Shown: positions 33,799 to 43,896 of the stretch, piece by piece
Layout of the letters: each line of letters opens with the position of its first letter
Position numbering within the stretch: position 1 is the stretch's first letter
Assembly (NCBI GenBank): GCA_018052825.1
Contig: JAGPMN010000007.1
Location: 1 to 48,219, forward strand
Direction of reading: 5' to 3'
From: Methanothrix sp.
GTDB taxonomy: Archaea; Halobacteriota; Methanosarcinia; Methanotrichales; Methanotrichaceae
DNA: 48,219 nucleotides
Translations under genes and position numbers: made by a program
The notes under the pieces: generated by a model
Database searches by the model: none
Told to the model about the DNA's origin: nothing
What the model saw: only the letters and a program-made list of their open reading frames with translations

Positions 33799-36700
33799 AT
33801 GAAAACCCCGGAATATTTTGACCTTCTGGAGAAGGGCCTGCAAGATGCCATGAATATAGCCCGGGCGGCCAGAAGCCTCGGCCTTGATCCCACCACTGAG
33901 GTGGAGGTGCCCCTGGCCGTCGACCTGGCGGAGCGGGTGGAAAAGCTCATTGGCATCCCCGGCATTGCTGCACGCATCAGGGAGATGGAAGCCGAGGGAA
34001 TGAGCCGGGAGGAGTCAGCTTTGGCCATCGGCGTCGACTTCGCAGAGGGGCGACTGGGCAGAGGCCTCTCCAGGATCGAGTCGGTGGAGAATGCCATTCG
34101 AACATCGGTGGCCATTCTCACTGAAGGAGTGGTGGCTGCGCCTATCGAGGGGATCGCCAGAGTGGACATAGGAAAGAACGACGACGGCACAGACTACCTT
34201 AAGGTCTACTACGCCGGGCCCATTCGATCTGCGGGAGGGACTGCCCAGGCCCTCTCTGTGCTGGTGGCCGATTATGTGCGAAGAGCTGTGGGAATTGCAC
34301 CGTGGCAGCCGAGACCGGAGGAGGTGGAGCGCTATGTGGAGGAGATCGGCCTGTACAAGCGTGTGGCTGGACTGCAGTACTCCCCCTCGGACGACGAGAT
34401 CAGGACAATAGTCAGGAACTGTCCGATCTGCATCGAGGGAGAGCCCACAGAGGAGGAGGAGGTATCTGGATACAGGGACCTGCCAAGGATCGAGACCAAC
34501 CGGGTGAGAGGCGGCATCGCCCTCGTCTCTGCAGAGGGCATAGCCCTCAAGCGGCCCAAGCTCAAGAAGCATGTCTCCAAGCTCAATATCTCCGGCTGGG
34601 AGTGGCTGGACTCCCTGGCTGACGGCAAGAAGGATGGCGAAGACTCCACGCCCAAGTTTCTCCGGGACCTGATCGCAGGCAGGCCCGTCTTCTCCCACCC
34701 GTCCAGGCCTGGCGGTTTCCGGCTGCGCTACGGCCGGGCCAGGAATACCGGCCTTGCCGCCGCAGGCATCAACCCGGCAGCCATGCTGCTACTGGGCGAG
34801 TTCATGGCAGCCGGAACCCAGATCAAGGTGGAGCAGCCGGGAAAGGCTGCTGCCGTGGCTCCGGTCAGCTCCATTGAGGGGCCGACTGTGCGGCTTGTTG
34901 GCGGCGACGTGGTGCGCTTCGACTCGGACAGGGATATCCTGGAATGGATGCCTGTAAGCTGCAAGGATCCAAAGACCATTCAGGCCGCCCTGAAGGCCCA
35001 TGTCTCCGAGATCCTTGACCTGGGCGAGATCCTGATCAGCTTCGGCGAGTTTTTGGAGAATAACCGCCCGCTGGCTCCATCCTCATATGTCTTCGAGTGG
35101 TGGGCTGGGGAGCTGGCCGCTGCCGGAGGCGATCCGGCTGGCAAGGAGAGGATCGGAGGGGAGGAGGCTATAGCCCTAAGCCGCAGATTCGGCGTGCCTC
35201 TGCATCCGGCTCACACATATCTCTGGCATGATCTATCTGTGGAGGAGTACGAGCGCCTGGCGGCAATCGCTCTGGAGGATGGACGGCTTGAGAGGCAGAC
35301 GGGAAGGCTGATCCTCCCCCTATCTGCCAAAGAGCCCCTCGAGACCCTCCTCGTCCTGCACAAGGTGCGGATGGGCGGGATCATCGTCGAGGACCCCCTG
35401 CCTCTGCTGCTCTGCCTGGGGCTGGAGCCGGGCGTTCAGGAAAAGGATTTTGGTATCGTCAGGCGCCGCAAGAGAATCTCCCTTCAGACGGAGGCTGTCG
35501 CAAATAGCGAATCCGGAGAGGATGCTGAAGAAGCCGAACCAACCGAGGCAGGCCCCGGCTCACTTGAGCTGGCGAACAGGCGCTCCGGCCTTCGTGTCTG
35601 CGCAAGGGCGCCCACCCGCATCGGCGCGCGTATGGGCCGGCCGGAGAAGTCTGACGTGAGGCTGATGCGCCCTCCACCCCATGTGCTCTTCCCTGCGGGC
35701 GAGGAGGGGGGGAAGTCCCGCTCCATTCAGGAGGCAGCCAGGCACTCCAGGAATAACGGCCAGAGCACTGGCGTCATCAACGTCGAGATCGAGCGGCGCG
35801 TCTGCCGGCAGTGCGGCAAAGAGGGCTTTGCATTCCGGTGCGAGTGCGGAGGCATCACTGAAAAGAAGAGGGTCTGCCCGGTCTGCCGCATTCCGGCTCA
35901 GGAGAAATGCCCGAGATGCGGGGGGAAGACCACGGCAGCAGACAGAATGCAAATCGATGTCAAGAAGCTGTATCATCGGGCTCTGGAAAAGCTGGGCGAG
36001 CGGGAGCCCGAGTCCCTCAAGGGCGTTCTCGGCCTCTCATCCAGGGACAAAACGCCTGAGCCGCTGGAGAAGGGGATCCTCCGCGCCAAGCACAGCATCA
36101 ACATATTCAAGGACGGAACAGTCCGGTACGACCTGACAGACCTGCCCCTCACACACTTCAGGCCGGACGAGATCGGCACACCCGTTGAGAAGCTGCGGGA
36201 GATGGGCTACACAGAGGACATGTCCGGCCGGCCCCTCCAGGAGGCGGATCAGGTCTGCGAGCTGCTGGTGCAGGACATAATCCTGGCAAAAGATGCAGGG
36301 GAGTATCTTCTCAGGGTGGCCCAGTTCATGGACGAGCTTCTCGTCAAGTTCTACGGACTGCAGCCCTACTACAATGCCCGCACTCCTGCCGATCTGATAG
36401 GCAGGCTCATGGTGGGCCTGGCCCCCCACACCTCGGCGGGGGTGCTATGTCGGCTCATAGGCTACACCCAGGCCTCTGCAGGATTTGGCCATCCATTCTT
36501 CCACGCTGCCAAGAGGCGCAACTGCGACGGGGACGAGGACTGCGTGATGCTGCTCTTGGACGCTCTCATCAACTTCTCCATGTCTTATCTGCCTGAGAAG
36601 AGGGGCGGAAAGATGGATGCATGTCTGGTCATGACCACACTCTTAAATCCGGCAGAGGTGGATAAAGAGGCCCACAACCTGGATCTGACGCCCGTCTATC

Positions 36701-37275
36701 CCATGGAGTTCTACCAGGCCACACTGAGGAATGCCAGCCCCAAGGAGCTGGAGGGCAGGTTCGACCTTGTATCCAGGCGTCTGGGGTCGGATGCCCAGTA
36801 CTGCGGCTTCAACTTCAGCCACAGCACCACGGACATCGCCGCCGGGCCCAGGCACAGCGCCTACAAGACCCTCGAGACCATGGTGGACAAGATGGACGCC
36901 CAGCTGGAGCTGGCCCGCATGATCAGGGCTGTGGACGAGCAGGACGTGGCTGAGCGGGTGATCAACTCCCATTTCCTGCCAGACCTCATCGGCAACCTGC
37001 ATGCATTCTCCAAGCAGAAGGTGCGCTGCGTCAAGTGCGGGACCAAATTTCGAAGGCCGCCGCTCAAGGAGAGCTGCCCCAGGTGCGGAGGCAGGATAAT
37101 CCTCACTGTGCACGAGGGCAGCGTTAGAAAGTACCTGGACGTCTCCATAAAGGTGGCAGAGGAGTACGGGGTCAGCTCCTACACCCGGCAGAGGCTGCAG
37201 CTTCTCAAGATCGAGATCGACTCCCTCTTCAAGAACGACAAGGCCAGGCAGACGGGGCTGGCAGATTTCATGTAG
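33799..37275 (+). CDS. polC: DNA polymerase D large subunit DP2
   Basis: Catalytic polymerase subunit of archaeal family D replicative polymerase; it works with the exonuclease subunit DP1, which is not in this window. The ATG at 33799 ([18 protein letters not shown]) gives 1158 residues, normal for DP2; reading further upstream enters the PPC gene. No intein is present. The double-psi beta-barrel active-site motif NCDGDEDC lies near residues 909-915. Zinc-binding clusters are at about 666-715 (CRQCGK, CECGG, CPVC, CPRCGG) and at 1076-1100 (CVKCGT, CPRCGG). A hydrophilic, low-complexity spacer at about 555-660 carries Glu/Pro/Ala-rich sequence and varies between species. Confidence 0.96.
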   Translation: MKTPEYFDLLEKGLQDAMNIARAARSLGLDPTTEVEVPLAVDLAERVEKLIGIPGIAARIREMEAEGMSREESALAIGVDFAEGRLGRGLSRIESVENAIRTSVAILTEGVVAAPIEGIARVDIGKNDDGTDYLKVYYAGPIRSAGGTAQALSVLVADYVRRAVGIAPWQPRPEEVERYVEEIGLYKRVAGLQYSPSDDEIRTIVRNCPICIEGEPTEEEEVSGYRDLPRIETNRVRGGIALVSAEGIALKRPKLKKHVSKLNISGWEWLDSLADGKKDGEDSTPKFLRDLIAGRPVFSHPSRPGGFRLRYGRARNTGLAAAGINPAAMLLLGEFMAAGTQIKVEQPGKAAAVAPVSSIEGPTVRLVGGDVVRFDSDRDILEWMPVSCKDPKTIQAALKAHVSEILDLGEILISFGEFLENNRPLAPSSYVFEWWAGELAAAGGDPAGKERIGGEEAIALSRRFGVPLHPAHTYLWHDLSVEEYERLAAIALEDGRLERQTGRLILPLSAKEPLETLLVLHKVRMGGIIVEDPLPLLLCLGLEPGVQEKDFGIVRRRKRISLQTEAVANSESGEDAEEAEPTEAGPGSLELANRRSGLRVCARAPTRIGARMGRPEKSDVRLMRPPPHVLFPAGEEGGKSRSIQEAARHSRNNGQSTGVINVEIERRVCRQCGKEGFAFRCECGGITEKKRVCPVCRIPAQEKCPRCGGKTTAADRMQIDVKKLYHRALEKLGEREPESLKGVLGLSSRDKTPEPLEKGILRAKHSINIFKDGTVRYDLTDLPLTHFRPDEIGTPVEKLREMGYTEDMSGRPLQEADQVCELLVQDIILAKDAGEYLLRVAQFMDELLVKFYGLQPYYNARTPADLIGRLMVGLAPHTSAGVLCRLIGYTQASAGFGHPFFHAAKRRNCDGDEDCVMLLLDALINFSMSYLPEKRGGKMDACLVMTTLLNPAEVDKEAHNLDLTPVYPMEFYQATLRNASPKELEGRFDLVSRRLGSDAQYCGFNFSHSTTDIAAGPRHSAYKTLETMVDKMDAQLELARMIRAVDEQDVAERVINSHFLPDLIGNLHAFSKQKVRCVKCGTKFRRPPLKESCPRCGGRIILTVHEGSVRKYLDVSIKVAEEYGVSSYTRQRLQLLKIEIDSLFKNDKARQTGLADFM

Positions 37276-37290
37276 ATAGATAGCTCAAGT

Positions 37291-37298
37291 TATAAATA
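37291..37298 (+). promoter_or_regulatory. TATA box of the DNRLRE-like gene
   Basis: TATAAATA, 15 bp after the polC stop codon. Transcription would start near 37318-37324, leaving a ~25-nt leader containing AGGGATG before the ATG at 37345. Confidence 0.5.
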
Positions 37299-37344
37299 TG
37301 ATTGAACATCAGATAGAGTCTTGAATGTCGAAAGGGATGAAAAT

Positions 37345-38244
37345 ATGCTCACGAGGGGGATTGTGCTTCTGCTGCTGGCTGCGATGCTGGCAGGCCAGGC
37401 GCTGGGCGATGGCGGTGTGACGGTCGTTCCTGCTTCGCAGGATGTCTACGTCAGCATGGGGGGCAGCAGGGTATCGGTTTACAATCAGACAGACTACCTG
37501 CTCTGCGCTGTGGATGTGTCGGAGGAGAACGGCACAGAGATCGTCAGCTATCCAGGCGAGCCGGTGATCCAGTTTGATATATCTGATGTGAATATCTCAG
37601 AGGAGGATGTGGCTGTGCTGGTGCTTAAGGCCGAGGCCATGCAGGCCTCCGAGGATCCTGTCGCTGTGGCGATGACAGCCATCGGCTCGGATTGGGATGA
37701 GGCATCCGACTACACCACGTTTCTGGTCAACATACTGCCGGCCAGAAACAAACTAATCAGGAACGACTACACGATTCTGAGCGGAAATACCGACGGCGAT
37801 CTGATATTTGCCTTCGATGTCTCGAGGAAGCTCCTGGATGCGAGGGACGAGGGAACGATTTCATTCCTGCTCCAGGCGGCCAGCAACAGCAGCTCTGAGA
37901 TAACATTCCTCTCCCGGGAGAGCGGTCAGGGTCCGGCTCTGCTGATCATGCCCTATCCGGCAACATGCGAGGGTCTGGCGGCAGAGGCGGCGGAGACAGC
38001 CGAGGATACCGGGTCGGCTGATATCGCCACTGAGAACCTGTCCGCCCCTGAGGGCTGGCAGGAGCTTCAGAACATATCAGCCTCAGGCGGATCCGCACCG
38101 CCGCTTGCCTTCCAGGGGCTGCTGCCCGAGGCCCCATTCAGGCCCTCTGTGAATCTGAACGTGACCGGCGGCAGCGCAGGGGCAGCGGCCGGGCCGCAGA
38201 TCACGGCTGGAGGCGAGGAGGCTGTGATGGAGCTGATGATGTAA
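37345..38244 (+). CDS. Secreted DNRLRE-like surface protein
   Basis: A 299-residue product with a signal peptide (MLTRGIVLLLLAAMLAGQALG). Residues ~30-205 resemble the DNRLRE/CBM96 beta-sandwich common in Methanosarcinales surface proteins: V-Y-V-S-M-G-G near the start, VIQFDISDVNISEEDVAVLVLKA, W-D-E-A-S-D-Y, and FDVSRKLLDARDEGTISFLL. The C-terminal ~95 residues are Ala/Glu/Gly-rich and look disordered. There is no membrane anchor. The ATG at 37345 has AGGGATG upstream and begins the signal peptide; a TTG at 37321 is less likely. Carbohydrate binding is inferred from the family. Confidence 0.75.
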   Translation: MLTRGIVLLLLAAMLAGQALGDGGVTVVPASQDVYVSMGGSRVSVYNQTDYLLCAVDVSEENGTEIVSYPGEPVIQFDISDVNISEEDVAVLVLKAEAMQASEDPVAVAMTAIGSDWDEASDYTTFLVNILPARNKLIRNDYTILSGNTDGDLIFAFDVSRKLLDARDEGTISFLLQAASNSSSEITFLSRESGQGPALLIMPYPATCEGLAAEAAETAEDTGSADIATENLSAPEGWQELQNISASGGSAPPLAFQGLLPEAPFRPSVNLNVTGGSAGAAAGPQITAGGEEAVMELMM

Positions 38245-38346
38245 ACGGATGAGGTGGCTTCCGGCTGACTGCATGGGCGACTAGTTTTCCGGGACTCGAT
38301 TCATTCCACAAGGGACAAATAAGGGGAGCACGCAAAGTTCAGCCTA

Positions 38347-39333
38347 ATGGACTTTTTCTTCCATGCCATTCTGCCCTACTTTCTGGGGGGCTTCTTCAAT
38401 CTCGAAAGAAAGCTCATAGCAGCCCTCGTGCTGGGCAGCATAGCTCCGGACCTGGATGCATTCATCTCCTGGATCGATTATGTCCGTCCGACGGAGATCC
38501 TACTGGTGCACCGGGGGCTCACCCACACCCTATTCTTCGGCTTCTTCTTCGCCCTGATGCTGCTCTACATCTGCACTCGCGATCCGGTGAAAAGCCGCCT
38601 CACAGGGCTGCTCAAATTCGATCTGGAGTTTTCAGCCAGGAGCACTGCCTTTGTCTACGCAGGAGTGCTCCTGCACCTGGCAGTGGACTGCACCACAACC
38701 CGGGGGGTGCCACTCTTCTATCCATGGCAGGCGGCGCGCTACTCTGCGGATATCTTCTCCCAGATGGAGATAGCGGTGCTGGCTGTCAGCCTGGCCGCCC
38801 TGGTGGTGCTGTGGCTGCAGAGATCCCAGCCAAAATTTAATAAGAAATTGTTTATAACATTTTTGGCCTGTCTGCTGATTGTGGGCGGGATAAGGATTGA
38901 GGGAAAGGAGGCGGCGGAGGGCCTCTTTGATGAGGCGGGGGCGGATGTGCAGGTGCACCCGGACCTCGACCTCTTCTCCTGGATTGCCCTGGGAGCCGGC
39001 GGCCAGGAGTTTGAGGTTTACAGGTACAGCCTCCTGCACGGGAATCTGACCGGGCGGGCAGAGTATCCCAGGCTGGCTGTCGCGTCGAGCCGGGAGGAGG
39101 CCGAAGAGGCTATGGCGCTCGCGGAGGAGCTTCCCGAGGTCAAGACCTTCTGCTGGAGGGCCTATGCCGTGGCGGTGAATGCCACATCGAGGGGCAACGG
39201 CTCCTGGGAGATAGAGTACTACGACCCGCTCGTCAAGATGCAGATGGGCTGCTATGATAGGTACCGGCCGCTTCCGGCGGGGTACGGATCGGTGAAGGTG
39301 GCGGTGGAGGGGAGAGAGGCGAGGGTGGAATGA
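38347..39333 (+). CDS. Membrane-bound metal-dependent hydrolase, YdjM/DUF457 family
   Basis: A 328-residue protein whose first ~180 residues form a multi-helix membrane domain of the DUF457 family. It has conserved metal-ligand candidates: His6, the Asp pair in GSIAPDLDAF, the HRGLTHT motif near residue 57, and HLAVDCTTTRG near 112. The C-terminal ~130 residues after a last helix (LFITFLACLLIVGGIRIEG) are soluble and probably outside, containing strands and the W-x-A-Y-A-V-A-V-N region. The physiological substrate is unknown. It is monocistronic or loosely linked to the preceding surface protein (102-bp gap). Confidence 0.85.
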   Translation: MDFFFHAILPYFLGGFFNLERKLIAALVLGSIAPDLDAFISWIDYVRPTEILLVHRGLTHTLFFGFFFALMLLYICTRDPVKSRLTGLLKFDLEFSARSTAFVYAGVLLHLAVDCTTTRGVPLFYPWQAARYSADIFSQMEIAVLAVSLAALVVLWLQRSQPKFNKKLFITFLACLLIVGGIRIEGKEAAEGLFDEAGADVQVHPDLDLFSWIALGAGGQEFEVYRYSLLHGNLTGRAEYPRLAVASSREEAEEAMALAEELPEVKTFCWRAYAVAVNATSRGNGSWEIEYYDPLVKMQMGCYDRYRPLPAGYGSVKVAVEGREARVE

Positions 39334-39357
39334 GTGTGAAGTTGCCCCGAGAATTTT

Positions 39358-39372
39358 CGAAAACTATTTATC
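39358..39372 (+). promoter_or_regulatory. Promoter of the membrane micro-ORF
   Basis: CGAAAACTATTTATC, identical over 15 bases to the ogt promoter at 22034-22048. It would start transcription near 39393-39398, about 20 nt before the micro-ORF. Confidence 0.45.
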
Positions 39373-39414
39373 CAATTAAATCACAATTAATAATGAGGAA
39401 TTTTCTTGGAGCCG

Positions 39415-39495
39415 ATGGCCATGGCAGTGGTTGTGCTCTGGGGTCTGGCTTTCTGGATAATGTCCGGGCTGAAGGGGCTTGAGAAAAAGAGTTGA
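39415..39495 (+). CDS. Candidate 26-residue single-pass membrane microprotein
   Basis: Reads MAMAVVVLWGLAFWIMSGLK then GLEKKS and stop. It is one hydrophobic helix followed by a short basic tail, the design of small membrane-complex subunits. TTGGAG lies 5 nt upstream. A promoter-like sequence precedes it, and a T-rich tract (TTTTTCTTTATTTCATTTT) follows immediately. The next 20 bp begin the IS1-family terminal repeat, so the gene just escaped the insertion. I do not recognise the family. Short length keeps confidence low. Confidence 0.45.
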   Translation: MAMAVVVLWGLAFWIMSGLKGLEKKS

Positions 39496-39516
39496 TTTTT
39501 CTTTATTTCATTTTCT

Positions 39517-40696
39517 GGTGGTCTACCTAGATTAGGTTGATATATATCCTGCTCACAATGATATCGTCGGGAGATAGCAAATGAAGACTACCCGGCTGGT
39601 CCGAGCCAGCTCATTCTTGCTGGAACAAAGAGTGTCCCGACTATGGCAAAGTTGATCATGGGAATATAGTCAAGTTCGGCCACACTGGCAGGGGGTACAC
39701 AGCGTTACCAGTGTAAAACCTGCAAGACTTCGTAGAGAACATAGGCACTGTCTTCTATGGCCGTCATCATAGTCAAGAGGCGATCCTGGAATGTCTTGCT
39801 CTTCTGGGCGAGAGGGTCAGCCTGGCATCCATTCACCGTGCCAAAGGGATCAAGGAGGATACCGTTTTGGCCTGGCTGCACGTGGCTGCGGATCATGTCG
39901 AAGAGATAGAGGCATTGATGCTGGCCAACTACAAGATGACTCGTATTCAAATGGATGCCATGTGGTCTTACATAGGCCACAAAGGTGAAAAAGTGGGCGT
40001 CCCGAGGAGGCCTGTCGAGGCACTTTCTGGCGAGGCACTTCGATAGATATGGATACCCGGATTAGAGTGGGGTGGTCCATCGAGAAGACTGAAGATGAAG
40101 TTGCTATGGAACTGATGGGTCAGCTCAAGGCCCGCGGTCACCCCGACAATCCACAGGTGTAGCCACCGATGGCAATGACAGCTATCGCGTGGCCATGGTC
40201 GAAACCCGGGGAGAGGTTCCTGAGTACTCGGGCCGGGGAAGGCCGCCTACAGCCAAGAAGGCTCAGCCTCAATGGAATCTTATTCAGGTAATCAAGCACC
40301 GGTCTGGCGGCCGTCTCACGGATGTCACCTATAAAGTGATCTACGGAGATCCGGAGGAGGTGTGCAACCTCATATGGGAAAGCATACATCCTATATTGAG
40401 AGGACGCACCTGACATCTCGTCAGATGAACGGCAGGCTGGTTCGAAAGACCTTATCATTCTCCAAAGAGCTCGAGATGCTCCGTGATTCATGTGCCTGGG
40501 AGGATTGGATCCATAGTCTGACCAGACCACTCAAGTCGCTGAGAATCGAGGTTAACGATGACCAGCGCCGCTGGGAGCAAAGGTCGCCGGCCATGGTTGC
40601 GGGTTTGACTGATCATATCTGGTCCATAGAAGAATTGCTCATGAATATTGTGGCACCAGAATGTGCGAGCTCGTCAACATGTGAGAGGTAGACCAC
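39517..40696. mobile_element. Decayed IS1-family insertion sequence with 12-bp TIRs
   Basis: GGTGGTCTACCT (39517-39528) and AGGTAGACCACC (40685-40696) are perfect inverted terminal repeats that bracket a degenerate IS1-family transposase. The element is about 1180 bp. I could not see a clear target duplication, partly because the right end abuts another damaged element. Confidence 0.75.
39581..40676 (+). pseudogene. IS1-family transposase, several frameshifts and stops
   Basis: Three frames are needed to read it. An N-terminal zinc-finger part (CPDYGK ... QRYQCKTCK) shifts frame at about 39725. Then comes ENIGTVFYGRHHSQEAILECLAL through HRAKGIKEDTVLAWLHVAADHVE, with the catalytic-Asp segment QMDAMWSYIGHKGEK, stopping at 40045. 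After further stops it resumes as VETRGEVPEYSGRGRPPT, then YGDPEEV, and finally [19 protein letters not shown] with GLTDHIW. The order and motifs match archaeal IS1-type DDE transposases. It is not functional as written. Confidence 0.75.
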
Positions 40697-41075
40697 CCGT
40701 TTTCATGGCAATCGTCCCCCGTTTAACCTTTAATCCCCTGGCATCCAACTGCCTTTGAAGCTCCGCCCATACGGTTTTGTCCATTCCGGATTTCGCCATT
40801 CGCTCCCTAAACAGCCATATCGTTCTGGAATCGGGAAACGGATCCGGATAGCCGAGAAATTCCATAAACGATAAGCGATCAGATATCTGTCGTTCAACCT
40901 CAAGATCGCTCAGACCATACCATTGCTGAAGTATGAGGATCTTGAACATCACAATGACATCGCAGTTAGGACGCCCACCTCTCTCGGTTTTGTTTTTATA
41001 CATCTCATCAAGACGCTTCCGGATTGGGGACCAATCGATCAGATCCGATATCTGCAATAGCCTATTCTCAGGCAT
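40674..41075 (-). pseudogene. IS5-family transposase, N-terminal part only
   Basis: A 133-residue frame beginning MPENRLLQISDLIDWSPIRK, with GRPNCDVIVMFKILILQQWYGLSDLEVERQI and RLSFMEFLGYPDPFPDSRTIWLFRERM. This is the N-terminal (DUF772-type) half of IS5-family transposases. Homology ends near VKRGTI (about 40715). The last residues are read from the terminal repeat of the neighbouring IS1 element, and the catalytic DDE core is missing. Confidence 0.8.
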
Positions 41076-41195
41076 CTTCTTATTCTCTCTTACCGTTTTA
41101 AATGCTCATCCAACAAAATAATTCATAATAGTTAATAGTATTATTAGTATATACACTTTTCGATAGTTTTAGAGCAGGGGTTTATAGGAATCCTC
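40697..41195 (-). mobile_element. Truncated IS5-family element
   Basis: Its outer end is marked by TAGGAATCCTC (41185-41195). This is the inverse of GAGGATTCCTA at 48006-48016, the end of the other IS5-family copy. The inner side is cut off exactly at the IS1-family terminal repeat, so the distal half was lost or displaced. Confidence 0.65.
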
Positions 41196-41274
41196 TGGCA
41201 TCAAAGCTGATAAAATGATTCGGAGGCAATGATTCTTCAGGTTCTCAGCAGGAGGGCATTCCAGAACTCCAGAC

Positions 41275-42585
41275 TCAAGAATCAGATCCCAAAGCTGCGA
41301 ATCCGAAATCTATCTCCTCCACGTGGCCGCGGCTCAGCTCGACCCTTTGCGTCTCTCTTTCCGGATTTGTGGCAGTCCATCCGCTCTGCGGCACTGCCGC
41401 AACGCTGTAGTCTCCGTCAGCCAGGCCTGTGAAGCTGTAATACCCGTCTCTATCCGTAATCGTGGTTGTTCCGTATCCGTCAGGTCCATCCAGCAGCCGG
41501 ACCTTCCAGCCCTCCAGGCCCTGCTCATGGCTGTCCATAAATCCGTTGTCGTTGCTGTCCCAGAAGACCCGGCCGGAGATGGAGAGCTCGAGGAGCTTGC
41601 GGGAGGGATGTGGGACGGCTGGGCTTCCCGGAGAAATATAGGAGCCATTGGCGCTGCCCTTCACGCACCCCTGCCGGTCTGCTGTGATCTGGACCGTCCG
41701 GTTCTGGCCGGGCGTCCTGTCCGGGGATGTGTACTCTATCACATATGTCCCTGTGAGCATCCCTTTAATTCTCTCAAGTATTGCTGAGAGCTCAGCAGAG
41801 TTGATATCCATCCAGACCCCGTGGGTGTCACTGGCCACCCTCCTCAGGTCCACGTAATTGCTGGGACTCTCAAATACGGGAGAGACCAGTATGAAAATGG
41901 CACCGGACTGCCTCAGCCCTTCTTTTATATCCTCCTCTGCGTACATGGAGGATGAAGTGCCGTCATTCTGATAGTGGGCGTGAGCATCGGTTATTGCCAG
42001 GATGATCTTCCGGGAGCCGGCTCTGCCGCCCATTTCCAGCACATAGGCTATTGCATCCAGTGAGGCTTCAGGCTCGTCGCCGCCTCCCCCGGCCTGCAGG
42101 GAATTTACCTCTCTCTCAAACAGGTCGGCATCACCGGTCCATTCGGTCTTCACTGAGACGCTGTCCTTGAACGATACCAGTGCGTAAGATGCATTTATCC
42201 CAGAATCCTCGATGGCACCTGTCAGCTCTTTGACCTTCGATTTCAAGGCTGCTATCTCCTCGCTCATGCTGCCAGTATCATCGAAGACCACGGCAAAGTC
42301 GAGCCTCTCTCCGGATGCATTTCCGGTGAAGTAGAGGTTATCGACCGCCTGCCGGCTGCCTTCTTCCATGACACTGAAGTCCTCAGGCTCGAGCCTGCCG
42401 GTCAGTGCACAGAATTTATCGATGAAGATATTGGCCTTTATCTTGGGAAAGGAGGAGGCATCTATTCCCTGGATCTGCATCGTGCCGCTCTGATGGGATG
42501 CAGTTGCGCTGTCAGAGGCGCTCGCAGGTGATAGCGCAATTAAAGCCGCATAAACCAGAAGCAAAAATATAATGCATTTGGACAT
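41275..42585 (-). CDS. Secreted von Willebrand factor A protein with SdrD B-like domain
   Basis: A 436-residue product with a signal peptide (MSKCIIFLLLVYAALIALSPASA). A vWA domain (about 94-285) carries the MIDAS metal-site sequence FDDTGSMSEE near residues 101-110, followed by strands such as NASYALVSFKDSV and SRKIILAITDAHAHY. The C-terminal domain (about 340-425) is a Cna-B/SdrD-B-like fold (SGRVFWDSNDNGFMDSHEQG, GLEGWKVRLLDG, DGYYSFTGLADGDYSV), with a D-x-N-D-N-G calcium-like site. It is probably an adhesive surface protein; no anchor is visible. It is the last of the minus-strand run, 9 bp after hisD. Confidence 0.85.
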   Translation of the reverse strand: MSKCIIFLLLVYAALIALSPASASDSATASHQSGTMQIQGIDASSFPKIKANIFIDKFCALTGRLEPEDFSVMEEGSRQAVDNLYFTGNASGERLDFAVVFDDTGSMSEEIAALKSKVKELTGAIEDSGINASYALVSFKDSVSVKTEWTGDADLFEREVNSLQAGGGGDEPEASLDAIAYVLEMGGRAGSRKIILAITDAHAHYQNDGTSSSMYAEEDIKEGLRQSGAIFILVSPVFESPSNYVDLRRVASDTHGVWMDINSAELSAILERIKGMLTGTYVIEYTSPDRTPGQNRTVQITADRQGCVKGSANGSYISPGSPAVPHPSRKLLELSISGRVFWDSNDNGFMDSHEQGLEGWKVRLLDGPDGYGTTTITDRDGYYSFTGLADGDYSVAAVPQSGWTATNPERETQRVELSRGHVEEIDFGFAALGSDS

Positions 42586-42594
42586 ATCAAAAGT

Positions 42595-43881
42595 TTAGGC
42601 CTTCGACTCCAGCCTCCTCCGAACCGACTCAGCATGAGCCCTGAGCCCCTCCGCCTCTGCCAGGGCCGTTATGGTCTCCTCCAGCCCCAGCAGGCCCTCA
42701 TCTGTGATCATCTGCACGGATATCTTTTTGGTGAAGTGGTCGACGTTCAGGCCCGAAAAGGCTCTGGCATAGCCGGATGTGGGAAGAACGTGGTTGGTTC
42801 CGCTGGCATAGTCTCCCGCCGCCACCGGGGTGTACCTGCCCAAAAAGACGCTTCCTGCATGGCGAATGGCTCTCAATGCCTCCATGGGATCTGCGGTGAT
42901 GATCTCGAGGTGCTCCGGGGCGAAGGCATTGCAGAAGTCCAGGGCCTCATCCAGGTCAGCTGCCAGCAGCACTGCGCTGTGATCCAGGCTCTGCTGCACT
43001 ATATCCATTCGCGCTGCGCTTGCCGCCTGAATCTTCAGCTCCTCGACGACGGCACTGGCAAGCAAGTCGTCCAGGGCAACCAGAACGGATATTGATTTGG
43101 GGTCATGCTCGCCCTGGGCGATCATGTCGGCAGCGATAACACCCGGGTCCGCCGTCCTGTCAGCAAGGATGAGAACCTCGCTCGGTCCAGCAGGAAAGTC
43201 GATCTCCACACTGCCTCTCATCAGCATCTTGGCTGCAGTGACATAGACATTTCCCGGCCCCACGATCTTCTGCACCCTCTCTATCGATTCGGTGCCAAGG
43301 CCCATCGCAGCGATGGCCTGGGCTCCACCCAGCTTGTAGATCTCGTCGGCTCCAGCCATATCTGCAGCCGCCAGGGTGAGGGGCGTGATCGAGCCGTCCG
43401 CCTTTGGAGGCGTGCAGACGGCTATCCTGGAGACCCCGGCCACGCGGGCGGGAATGATGTTCATGAGGGCAGAGCTCGGATAGGAGGCCCTGCCGCCGGG
43501 AACGTATGCGCCCACGCTGTCGAGGGGCACCACCTTCTGGCCCACTGAGACTCCAGGGGCAATCTCAGTCAGCCAGAGATCCCTCTCCCTCTGCTGACTG
43601 TGAAACTGGAGGATGTTGTCAGCAGCCTGGGAGAGGGCCTCCAGCAGCCTGTCCTCCGCCAGATCGTAGGCGACCTCTATCTCCTCGTCGCTCACCCGCA
43701 GGTCATCTAGGCGGGCGCCCTCGAACTTCTCAGTGTACTTGAATAGCGCCTCGTCTCCCTTCTCCCCGATCTCCATGATGATATCATTTACCGCGGGAAG
43801 GACATCCGAAATGCCCACATCCCGGGAGAGAAGGAGCCGCAGATCCTCGTCCTTCAACTCGCTCAACATCTTTTCCATCAT
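42595..43881 (-). CDS. hisD: Histidinol dehydrogenase
   Basis: Catalyses the last two steps of histidine biosynthesis, oxidising L-histidinol to histidine with NAD. The ATG at 43881 gives 428 residues (normal) and has AGGAGG 7-8 nt upstream; a TTG at 43887 is too close. Family blocks include VPGGRASYPSSALMNIIPA, KIVGPGNVYVTAAKM, FPAGPSEVLILAD, the zinc-ligand region AQGEHDP and the C-terminal NHVLPTSGYARAFSGL. It starts 15 bp after the DNA ligase stop. Other his genes are not in the window. Confidence 0.95.
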   Translation of the reverse strand: MMEKMLSELKDEDLRLLLSRDVGISDVLPAVNDIIMEIGEKGDEALFKYTEKFEGARLDDLRVSDEEIEVAYDLAEDRLLEALSQAADNILQFHSQQRERDLWLTEIAPGVSVGQKVVPLDSVGAYVPGGRASYPSSALMNIIPARVAGVSRIAVCTPPKADGSITPLTLAAADMAGADEIYKLGGAQAIAAMGLGTESIERVQKIVGPGNVYVTAAKMLMRGSVEIDFPAGPSEVLILADRTADPGVIAADMIAQGEHDPKSISVLVALDDLLASAVVEELKIQAASAARMDIVQQSLDHSAVLLAADLDEALDFCNAFAPEHLEIITADPMEALRAIRHAGSVFLGRYTPVAAGDYASGTNHVLPTSGYARAFSGLNVDHFTKKISVQMITDEGLLGLEETITALAEAEGLRAHAESVRRRLESKA

Positions 43882-43896
43882 CGTCAAATCCTCCTA

